From positions 1 through 5,754 of the forward strand of contig DPVV01000162.1 in NCBI GenBank assembly GCA_003526525.1: a stretch of 5,754 nucleotides of DNA. The letters are read 5' to 3'. Each line of letters opens with the position of its first letter. Within the stretch, counting starts at the first letter, position 1. Positions 1 through 5,243 of the stretch are shown piece after piece. Made by a program: the position numbers and the translations under genes. The notes under the pieces are model-generated. The model was not told the origin of the DNA, ran no database searches, and was given only the letters and a program-made list of their open reading frames with translations. Source of the stretch: Lachnoclostridium phytofermentans (lineage in GTDB: Bacteria > Bacillota > Clostridia > Lachnospirales > Lachnospiraceae).

Positions 1-1253
1 TCTGCAGCTTCTTCTATTGATACTGTGTCTTCTGGTCTTCCTAACATAGACCAAACTCCATAGATTTCTTTTTCAGAAACAAATGGTCCAATAAATGCTA
101 TCTTCTCTTTCTTTTTCAAAGGTAAAATTCCATCATTTTTTAATAGAACAAAAGATTTTTCTGCGGCTTCCAAAGAAACTTTTCTATGCTCTTCACATAG
201 TATAATTTCTTTCTCTTTTTCCTCATCTGCATCTTTATATGGATTTTCAAATAATCCCAATTTATTTTTTAAGGCTAATATTCTTAGAACTGCTTCATCT
301 AATAACTCCTCTTTCACCGTACCATCTTCGATTAAAGATTCAAGATTTTTGCTATAGATACCCGTCATCATATCGATGTCAACACCAGCATTCATAGCAA
401 GTCCTGCAGCTTCCTTTCGGTCATTGGCATAACCATGGTATAGAAGCTCTTCAATAGCAGCCCAATCTGAGATTAGAACACCATCAAATCCCATTTCATC
501 TCGAAGCACATTTCTCATAAGCCATTGATTACCAGTAGAAGGAATTCCGTTTAACGTATTAAATGATGTCATCACCATTTCTACTCCAGCCTTCACCGCT
601 GCTTCATAAGCTGGAAGATAATAACCTCTCAGTGTATTTTCAGAAAGTTCCACCGTATTATAATCCCTACCTGCGGTAGGAGCTCCATATGCAGCAAAAT
701 GCTTTACACAAGCTGCTATTTTATATTCTTCACCAACGTTTGTGCCTTGGAATCCCTCCACCATTGCGATGGCAAAGTCACTGTTTAACTTTGCATCTTC
801 ACCGGTAGACTCCATTACTCTTCCCCATCTAGCATCACGAACTAAATCGACCATTGGAGCAAATGTGACATGAACACCAGAAACAGCAGATTCTTTTGCT
901 GCTATCTGAGCGCATCGTTTTGATACTTCCGGTTCAAAAGTAGCTCCTTGTGCTAATGGAATAGGGAATATGGTACGAAATCCATTGATAACATCTAACA
1001 TTAGCAACAATGGGATATTATGAGGATGTTTTTTTATGTAAGCATCCTGTATCTCTTTGTATTTTTTTGCGCCTAATAATCCAATAACAGATCCTGCCTG
1101 AGCAATACTTTGCTCTGTTATTCCATTTTCTCTGATCGGCCCTGTAAGTTCTACATCATCTATAAAAAAACCACTGGTAACTTGTAACAGTTGATTAATT
1201 TTTTCTGGAAGGCTCATATCCTGTAATAATTCTTTTAACTTTTGTTGATCCAT
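1..1253 (-). CDS. Glycoside hydrolase family 3, beta-glucosidase/beta-xylosidase type (BglX-like), 3' end cut by the window edge
   Basis: The first 417 residues are visible; the gene runs off the left edge. The N-terminus is the usual GH3 beginning (MSLPEKINQLLQ at about 13-24). The (beta/alpha)8 domain carries the family landmarks: D87 in LDVINGFRTIFPIP, DARWGR at 140-145, the K184-H185 pair, and SDW at 262-264, whose D263 is the expected catalytic nucleophile. LGLFENPY (332-339) closes this domain. KSFVLLKNDGILPLK (366-380) and IAFIGPF (385-391) open the second alpha/beta domain, which normally supplies the acid/base residue and lies outside the window. There is no signal peptide, so the enzyme should act in the cytoplasm on imported oligosaccharides, releasing a non-reducing-end sugar. 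The start is supported by AAAGGAA six bases upstream. It follows the LacI-type gene after 152 bp. GH3 members may be glucosidases, xylosidases, arabinosidases or N-acetylglucosaminidases; the BglX-like motifs favour a beta-glucosidase or beta-xylosidase, but specificity is not proven. Confidence 0.95.
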   Translation of the reverse strand, partial: MDQQKLKELLQDMSLPEKINQLLQVTSGFFIDDVELTGPIRENGITEQSIAQAGSVIGLLGAKKYKEIQDAYIKKHPHNIPLLLMLDVINGFRTIFPIPLAQGATFEPEVSKRCAQIAAKESAVSGVHVTFAPMVDLVRDARWGRVMESTGEDAKLNSDFAIAMVEGFQGTNVGEEYKIAACVKHFAAYGAPTAGRDYNTVELSENTLRGYYLPAYEAAVKAGVEMVMTSFNTLNGIPSTGNQWLMRNVLRDEMGFDGVLISDWAAIEELLYHGYANDRKEAAGLAMNAGVDIDMMTGIYSKNLESLIEDGTVKEELLDEAVLRILALKNKLGLFENPYKDADEEKEKEIILCEEHRKVSLEAAEKSFVLLKNDGILPLKKKEKIAFIGPFVSEKEIYGVWSMLGRPEDTVSIEEAA

Positions 1254-1306
1254 TGTACGTTCCTTTCTGTCAAACATCATTATGTCTATTATCTATTACA
1301 GTAGTT

Positions 1307-1344
1307 AGAAGTTTGTGCCGAGGATTACGTAAGCACAAACTTCT
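1307..1344. repeat. 12-bp perfect inverted repeat (hairpin 2 of the double palindrome)
   Basis: AGAAGTTTGTGC (1307-1318) is matched perfectly by GCACAAACTTCT (1333-1344), leaving a 14-base loop that contains the self-complementary octamer TTACGTAA (1325-1332). No T run follows on the minus strand, so it does not look like an intrinsic terminator of the upstream gene. It could be an RNA processing or stability element, a protein-binding palindrome, or half of a dispersed palindromic repeat. The structure is certain from the sequence; the role is not. Confidence 0.75.
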
Positions 1345-1405
1345 GTGTGAAACTTAGAAGTTCTTCGGCACCGTATTGAGGTGCCCTAGAACTTCTTTTC
1401 ACACA
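1344..1405. repeat. Long imperfect inverted repeat directly after the LacI-type stop codon (hairpin 1)
   Basis: Three nested arms pair. TGTGTGAAA (1344-1352) pairs with TTTCACACA (1397-1405), AGAAGTTCT (1356-1364) with AGAACTTCT (1388-1396), and GGCACC (1367-1372) with GGTGCC (1380-1385). The loop is 7 bases. Between the arms lie a 3-base bulge (CTT) and a 2x2 mismatch, giving 24 base pairs in all. The outer arm starts at the base next to the repressor's stop codon. In minus-strand RNA no U tract follows, so classic Rho-independent termination of the repressor transcript is doubtful. In plus-strand RNA the inner stem is followed by a short T-rich stretch (CTTCTTTTC). It may protect the 3' end of the repressor mRNA, or belong with the neighbouring palindrome to a mobile or dispersed repeat. 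Confidence 0.75.
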
Positions 1406-2449
1406 TCATTCTTGGGTCTTTTGAATCTTTCTAACAGAACCTCGCTTCATAATTACAGAGTCATATACCATATGCTGTGAATTGTCTCCATTCATCATTC
1501 CGTGAAGCATAGATACCGCAGATAAAGCCATCTCTACCGCAGGTTGGTACACAGAATCCAAAGATGGATTATAAAACTCTGTCATTTCTATTCCGTCAAA
1601 TCCAATAATTGAAATATCTTCTGGAATTCTTTTACCACTTGCTAACGCAGCCTTGGCAGCACCAATCGCTAATACATCCGAAAAGGCAAAAACAGCTGTC
1701 ATGGAAGGATTTTTTTGCATCAATTGTTTCATTGCCAAAAATCCAGCGCGAAATCCGGCCCCACTTACTGGAACTCCGTTAGAAACTAAACTTTCATCTA
1801 CTGGGATTCCACTCTCCTCCAGCGCTCTTTTATATCCTCGATAACGTAAGATGTTTGGAGTAACCAGATTACCCACATCTTTGTATAAAAATCCAATATC
1901 GGTATGTCCCATTTCAATTAAATATTTTGTTGCTTTGTAAGCTTCTTTTTCATCATCAATAATTACACTGGAATAGAGGGATGGATCCACATTTCCCTCT
2001 GAGTTTACAGTAAGTAGAACACAAGGAATTCCAAGTTGCTTAAATTTTGCCTCGGTATAGGAAGAGTAAGATCCCCCCATAATGATAATTCCACATAAAT
2101 TGCTATGCATTGTTTCGCTTATTGCAATATCAAGCTCATCAGAGTTTTCATCAACGTTTTGAATGAGAAGCGGATAACCTCTTGATGCCATCTCAATTTC
2201 TATGACATCAATCATTTTAATAAAAAATGGATTGGACATGTATTTGACAATCAGCGCAATATTTTCAGACTGCGTTAACTTTAGATTTCGGGCATTATTA
2301 TTCGGAATGTAATTGTATTCATTAATTACATCCATTACTTTCTTTTTTGTTTTTTCGCTAACTGATCCTGTCTGATTAATAACTCGAGAAACAGTTGCAA
2401 TACCCACACCCGATAATCTTGCTATATCCTTAATATTGATATTTGCCAT
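1406..2449 (-). CDS. LacI/GalR-family transcriptional regulator
   Basis: A 347-residue protein, normal length for the family. The N-terminal LacI helix-turn-helix is clear (INIKDIARLSGVGIATVSRV, about residues 4-23), followed by the third helix (VSEKTKKKVMDVINEYNYIPN) and the hinge (NNARNLK, about 51-57). The remainder is a periplasmic-binding-protein-like effector domain, with NIALIV at its start, FAFSDVLAIGA and IIGFDGIEM in the second lobe, and the KRGSV ending typical of the family. It probably represses a sugar-utilisation operon and is released by a sugar ligand; the flanking ABC transporter and GH3 genes are the natural targets. Two ATGs lie in tandem (2452 and 2449). The second is chosen because GGAGG is six bases from it but only three from the first, and MANINIKDIA is a usual family start. 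The gene follows a strong terminator and a 245-bp regulatory gap, so it should have its own promoter. Confidence 0.96.
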   Translation of the reverse strand: MANINIKDIARLSGVGIATVSRVINQTGSVSEKTKKKVMDVINEYNYIPNNNARNLKLTQSENIALIVKYMSNPFFIKMIDVIEIEMASRGYPLLIQNVDENSDELDIAISETMHSNLCGIIIMGGSYSSYTEAKFKQLGIPCVLLTVNSEGNVDPSLYSSVIIDDEKEAYKATKYLIEMGHTDIGFLYKDVGNLVTPNILRYRGYKRALEESGIPVDESLVSNGVPVSGAGFRAGFLAMKQLMQKNPSMTAVFAFSDVLAIGAAKAALASGKRIPEDISIIGFDGIEMTEFYNPSLDSVYQPAVEMALSAVSMLHGMMNGDNSQHMVYDSVIMKRGSVRKIQKTQE

Positions 2450-2455
2450 CATGAA

Positions 2456-2460
2456 CCTCC
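2456..2460 (-). promoter_or_regulatory. Ribosome binding site that decides the LacI-type start codon
   Basis: On the minus strand GGAGG is followed by TTC and then two consecutive ATG codons. Spacing is three bases to the first (2452) and six to the second (2449). Six is within the usual range and three is too short, so translation most likely begins at 2449, one codon inside the longest open frame. Confidence 0.75.
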
Positions 2461-2468
2461 ACTATCAT

Positions 2469-2497
2469 AGTATAATTTATCAGAAGTTGATTTCCAA
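2469..2497 (-). promoter_or_regulatory. Putative promoter of the LacI-type gene
   Basis: On the minus strand TTGGAA (2497-2492, 4 of 6 matches to the -35 consensus) and TATACT (2474-2469, 5 of 6 matches to the -10 consensus) are separated by exactly 17 bases. Transcription would start near 2462, giving a very short leader that reaches the ribosome binding site almost at once. The placement after a terminator and before a gene is what a promoter needs. The homologous position in the second repeat unit (ATGGAA, 17 bases, TATATT; 2594-2566) is a weaker copy. Chance matches are common in AT-rich DNA, so confidence is moderate. Confidence 0.5.
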
Positions 2498-2567
2498 AAT
2501 CCAGATAAAAAGGTACGTTTTTGCACCGTCAATCTGATTATTGAAACATGCTTTTTGTTTCAATAAA
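2471..2567. repeat. Tandem direct repeat, unit 1 (97 bp)
   Basis: The unit begins TATAATTTATCAGAA and shares with unit 2 the blocks TTGATTTCC, ATAAAAAGGTA, CCGTC, AAACAT and CTTTTTGTTT. By eye roughly 85 percent of the first 63 positions agree. It includes 12 bases (in 2533-2545) missing from unit 2, and an 11-bp inverted repeat (2538-2566). The putative repressor promoter overlaps its left end. The unit also contains the near-palindrome AAAAAGGTACGTTTTT (2507-2522), a possible operator. Confidence 0.8.
2538..2566. repeat. 11-bp inverted repeat in repeat unit 1
   Basis: TTATTGAAACA (2538-2548) pairs perfectly with TGTTTCAATAA (2556-2566) around a 7-base loop. The equivalent hairpin in unit 2 (2629-2647) keeps the loop length and most of the stem. 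At the base of the shared 6-bp stem a G-C pair (2543/2561) has become an A-T pair (2629/2647). It may be an RNA hairpin upstream of the repressor or a two-half-site protein-binding sequence. Confidence 0.65.
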
Positions 2568-2651
2568 TATAATTTATCAGAAATTGATTTCCATATTTCT
2601 AATAAAAAGGTAAGTTTTTTGCTCCGTCAAAACATTCTTTTTGTTTTAAAA
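2568..2651. repeat. Tandem direct repeat, unit 2 (84 bp), with a third copy of its leading decamer at 2652-2661
   Basis: This unit starts with the same TATAATTTATCAGAA as unit 1 and follows it with no gap. It lacks 12 bases found in unit 1 and has one extra T. The decamer TATAATTTAT occurs a third time at 2652-2661, immediately before the terminator, as if it marks unit boundaries. Its internal hairpin is AAAACA (2629-2634) with TGTTTT (2642-2647). The unit probably arose by duplication of the repressor's upstream region. Confidence 0.78.
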
Positions 2652-2661
2652 TATAATTTAT

Positions 2662-2697
2662 AAAAAAGGCTGCCGTATTCCTACAGCAGCCTTTTTA
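2662..2697 (-). terminator. Rho-independent terminator of the ABC transporter operon
   Basis: Read on the minus strand, AAAAAGGCTGC-T-GTA is followed by the loop GGAA and then TAC-G-GCAGCC and six T. The stem is continuous in minus-strand RNA through one U.G wobble, with a GNRA-type tetraloop. On the plus strand the same position would be a C.A mismatch, so the element is built for minus-strand transcripts. It begins right after the binding-protein stop codon and separates the transporter operon from the repressor gene. Confidence 0.94.
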
Positions 2698-4245
2698 TTA
2701 GTTATTTATAATAGGCGTAAAGGATGCTAATTGATTTTTTAATTCGTCCAAAACCTTATCAATACCTGCTTGTTTTAGCTGGTTTCTGTATTCTTCAATA
2801 GCAGCTGCTACATCGTCTGTCTTACCTAACATAAGCTGTATACCAATGGTTGAGTTAACGTTAGATATCGCTGAAAGTTCAGTGCTAACGTTGGAGGAAT
2901 CAAAGCTAAATCCTGTATAAGGGTCACTAAGATGTTTCTCACTCCACTCTTTGGATTTTTCGTAACGGCTAGGATGCTCTGTTCTACGAGGAAGTTTAAA
3001 TTCTGAGTTACTAAATGCCCAAGCAGAAAATCCTCCTGCGTCTACAGCTTCATTGAAATTAGCTGGTTTTTCAAGGAAACCATCTTTAATTTCATATTGA
3101 CGTCCCTCAATACCATACTGCAATAAACTATAATAAGATTTATCAGTTAAGAACTTTTCAATTACCATAACACATCTTTCAGGATGTTTCGAATTTGCAT
3201 TAATAACGGTTATATCCTGTGCTGGTGAACTTTGCATTACTTTGTTATGATCTTCTGCGAAATACCATGCAGCAATATCCTGGTCTGGTAAATTACCATG
3301 AACGCCGGTATAGTTTCCTGTCCAATCTCCCATGTGTGTGATGTAGGAGGAAGACTGACCATTCTTATACATATCTTTATCACCGGTGGAAGCAGATAGA
3401 ATATCCTTTGGCCAATATCCTTTTTGTTCCCACTCATCAATCATTGTCACAAATTGTGCAAATTCATCCGTAAATGCTGGGTGTATAACATCCTTAAAGT
3501 CTTTATAATCACGAGTTACAAAATGCATTTCACTGGTAGATATACCAGGAGCAGGTACCCAGTTTCCTGTGGTATCTATTAGCATTTTATAAAAGTCCAT
3601 AGAAACTTCTGCATTACCATTGATAGGATAGATTCCATGAGCAACAGAAGCATCAAAATAAGCAATCATAGATTGTAAATCGGTAACTTCTTTAATACCC
3701 CATTTTTCACAATTCGCTTTATTGTAGACAAAACCAGTATTGCTATAACCTGCTCCAAGGGTTGGAACACCGTAGATTTTACCATCAGAGGTTGTTGCTG
3801 CCCAGCTTGCTTCTGGCACTTTGGATTTTAATGTTGGAGCATACTTATCTAAAACATTAGTGATATCATATAAAGATCCTTGTTTTGCCAATGTATAGAA
3901 TGGTACCGCTGTATTGATGGAAGCATAAGCCATATCAAAAGATTCATTGGAAGCCCAGATTAGCGGATACTTGGTTCCAATATCACCCCAATCTATGTAC
4001 TTAATTTCAATGGAAGTATTGATATCTTTTGTCAGTTTACGATTAATCTCTTCTAAAATATCCCCGTTTGCTACACCAGCGGAACCATACAGATACATAA
4101 CAAGATTTACATGTTCTGATAAGTCGTCTTCCCCATTCGACTTATTCCCTGATGAATCCGTTTTTGCCCCTTTGCTGCATCCCGCTAAGAGAACGCTCAC
4201 CATAATGAGGCTTAAGATACTGCGCATAACTTTTTTCATTTTCAT
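2698..4245 (-). CDS. Sugar ABC transporter substrate-binding lipoprotein (family 1, DUF3502-type C-terminus)
   Basis: A 515-residue exported lipoprotein. A basic N-terminus (MKMKKVMRS) and hydrophobic stretch end in a lipobox, LAGC, so C23 should carry the lipid anchor; a Ser/Gly/Asp-rich linker follows (about 24-43). Residues about 45-420 form the solute-binding fold, with the family-like segments DGKIYGVPT (154-162) and LQYGIEGRQYEI (375-386). From about 440 the C-terminus matches what I know of DUF3502 (GFSFDSSNVSTELSAISNV, then QAGIDKVLDELKNQL). Length is usual for the LplA-like group. It would capture an oligosaccharide at the cell surface and pass it to the two permeases encoded upstream. 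AGGAGG lies seven bases before the chosen ATG; the ATG two codons later would be 13 bases away, so the first is preferred. It is the last gene of its operon, with a terminator at once after the stop and a hairpin ahead of its ribosome binding site. The ligand is unknown. Confidence 0.95.
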   Translation of the reverse strand: MKMKKVMRSILSLIMVSVLLAGCSKGAKTDSSGNKSNGEDDLSEHVNLVMYLYGSAGVANGDILEEINRKLTKDINTSIEIKYIDWGDIGTKYPLIWASNESFDMAYASINTAVPFYTLAKQGSLYDITNVLDKYAPTLKSKVPEASWAATTSDGKIYGVPTLGAGYSNTGFVYNKANCEKWGIKEVTDLQSMIAYFDASVAHGIYPINGNAEVSMDFYKMLIDTTGNWVPAPGISTSEMHFVTRDYKDFKDVIHPAFTDEFAQFVTMIDEWEQKGYWPKDILSASTGDKDMYKNGQSSSYITHMGDWTGNYTGVHGNLPDQDIAAWYFAEDHNKVMQSSPAQDITVINANSKHPERCVMVIEKFLTDKSYYSLLQYGIEGRQYEIKDGFLEKPANFNEAVDAGGFSAWAFSNSEFKLPRRTEHPSRYEKSKEWSEKHLSDPYTGFSFDSSNVSTELSAISNVNSTIGIQLMLGKTDDVAAAIEEYRNQLKQAGIDKVLDELKNQLASFTPIINN

Positions 4246-4265
4246 AGTTTTTCCTCCTTTTATTT

Positions 4266-4297
4266 TATAGGTCTTCTACTAAAAAGTAAAGCCTATA
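4266..4297 (-). promoter_or_regulatory. Intercistronic mRNA hairpin upstream of the substrate-binding-protein gene
   Basis: TATAGG (4266-4271) pairs with CCTATA (4292-4297), CTT (4273-4275) with AAG (4289-4291), and TACT (4277-4280) with AGTA (4285-4288), around a 4-base loop. This makes 13 pairs interrupted by two single-base bulges. It lies between the permease stop (4315) and the binding-protein ribosome binding site (4253-4258), with no T run behind it, so it is not an intrinsic terminator. Such hairpins often shield a processed downstream mRNA, allowing the binding protein to be made in excess over the permeases. That role is inferred. Confidence 0.5.
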
Positions 4298-4314
4298 ATA
4301 TCATTTTGAAACAA

Positions 4315-5226
4315 TCATCCTTTTACAGAGCCTATCGTAAGTCCGCTTACAAAATATCTCTGAACAAAAGGGTATAATAAGATAATTGGTCCCGTTGTTA
4401 ATACTGCAGTTGCCATCTTAACAGATTGCGTTGGAATGGTATTAACATCAATAAAATGACCTTGACTGGTTAACGCTTCAATACTTGTTTGATTAATCAT
4501 CTTTTGTAAATAATACTGTAAAGGATATTTGGATGGGGTATCAATATATAAACTAGCACTATACCATTGATTCCAATAACCTAGCGCAAGGAAAAGCCCA
4601 ACTGTTGCTAAAGAAGGAATAGCAAGTGGCATAAATACTTTTCTATAGATAGTAAAAGCTCCTGCACCATCCATGTTAGCAGATTCATATAATTCATCTG
4701 GTATGGACTTCATGAAATTTCTCATCAAAAATATGGACCAAGCACTAATTAGTCCTGGGATTATCATCGCCCAAATACTATCTTTTAAATGCAGATATCT
4801 TACATTCAATATATAGGCAGGTACGAGACCTCCACTAAATAGTGTGGTGAAATAGATAAAAAAGGAAAAGAAATTTCGATATTTAAAATCCTTTCTATTA
4901 AGAACATAACCTGCCATAGACATTGTGAATAACCCAAGCACTGTTCCAACTATTGTAGTAAATATTGTTACTTTATAGGCATCAATTAACTTTTTAGGGT
5001 TGTCTAATAAGTATTTATAAGCGGCAAGGCTCAATTCTTTAGGAAATAGCTTATAACCTTCTGCTACAATCTCTCTTTCTGTCATAAAGGAAGAGGAAAT
5101 CATTAAAACAAACGGGAAAAGACATAATAATGCGAAAATTCCAATTACCACATAACATATAATTGATAACGCTCTATTCCCTTTGCTCATTTTTATGGAA
5201 CTTCCACCCTGGTGATTTTTCTTCAT
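4315..5226 (-). CDS. Sugar ABC transporter permease (LplC/YtcP-like, MalG-type, CUT1 family)
   Basis: A 303-residue integral membrane protein of normal length for the family. Hydrophobic segments lie at about 19-43, 88-108, 117-138, 147-168, 202-222 and 272-292, the six-helix pattern of BPD_transp_1 permeases. The cytoplasmic EAA loop, which docks with the ATPase, is ELYESANMDGAGA at 178-190 with the trailing MP at 199-200. The C-terminus YFVSGLTIGSVKG is characteristic of the YtcP/LplC group. AAGGAGG sits six bases before the ATG at 5226, which fixes the start; the internal Met13 has no comparable site. It lies 17 bp after the first permease gene, so the two are surely co-transcribed and should form the heterodimeric channel served by the binding protein next door. 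No ATPase is encoded in the window. The substrate is probably an oligosaccharide but is not shown by the sequence. Confidence 0.96.
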   Translation of the reverse strand: MKKNHQGGSSIKMSKGNRALSIICYVVIGIFALLCLFPFVLMISSSFMTEREIVAEGYKLFPKELSLAAYKYLLDNPKKLIDAYKVTIFTTIVGTVLGLFTMSMAGYVLNRKDFKYRNFFSFFIYFTTLFSGGLVPAYILNVRYLHLKDSIWAMIIPGLISAWSIFLMRNFMKSIPDELYESANMDGAGAFTIYRKVFMPLAIPSLATVGLFLALGYWNQWYSASLYIDTPSKYPLQYYLQKMINQTSIEALTSQGHFIDVNTIPTQSVKMATAVLTTGPIILLYPFVQRYFVSGLTIGSVKG

Positions 5227-5243
5227 TTTCTACCTCCTTCTGT

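Larger units (their letters stand above)
1254..1405 (-). other. Intergenic region between the LacI-type gene and the GH3 gene
   Basis: This 152-bp gap holds two adjacent hairpins (1307-1344 and 1344-1405, annotated separately) and, nearest the GH3 gene, about 50 AT-rich bases with the GH3 ribosome binding site (AAAGGAA, 1260-1266). The AT-rich part has -10-like hexamers (GATAAT, CATAAT on the minus strand) but I find no convincing -35 box at 16-18 bases, so a separate GH3 promoter is not supported. No run of T follows either hairpin on the minus strand, so read-through from the repressor gene into the GH3 gene looks possible. Confidence 0.6.

Noticed and set aside
1254..1306. Independent promoter for the GH3 gene
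   Set aside because: GATAAT and CATAAT could serve as -10 boxes, but no -35-like hexamer lies at a suitable distance.
1653..1844. 63-codon plus-strand open frame
   Set aside because: It lies inside the antisense of the LacI-type gene, has no recognisable domain, and is best explained as a shadow frame.
2507..2528. GGTGC-AAAAAC-GTACC stem followed by TTTTT on the minus strand, resembling a weak terminator or attenuator ahead of the LacI-type gene
   Set aside because: The stem is only 5 bp with a wobble, and the pairing is lost in the second repeat unit, so it is not conserved.
2512..2535. TTGACG on the minus strand of both repeat units as a -35 box
   Set aside because: The hexamers 16-18 bases downstream (TTTATC, TTTATT) are poor -10 boxes, and a better-spaced pair exists nearer the gene.
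2471..2661. CRISPR-like array suggested by the repeated TATAATTTAT decamer
   Set aside because: The units are homologous along their whole length, so there are no unique spacers, and no cas genes are nearby.
3237..3440. 67-codon minus-strand open frame
   Set aside because: It overlaps the binding-protein gene in another frame of the same strand; the overlapping protein is clearly the real one.
3947..4270. 107-codon plus-strand open frame
   Set aside because: It is antisense to the 5' end of the binding-protein gene, and its hydrophobic tail is the reverse reading of the signal-peptide region.
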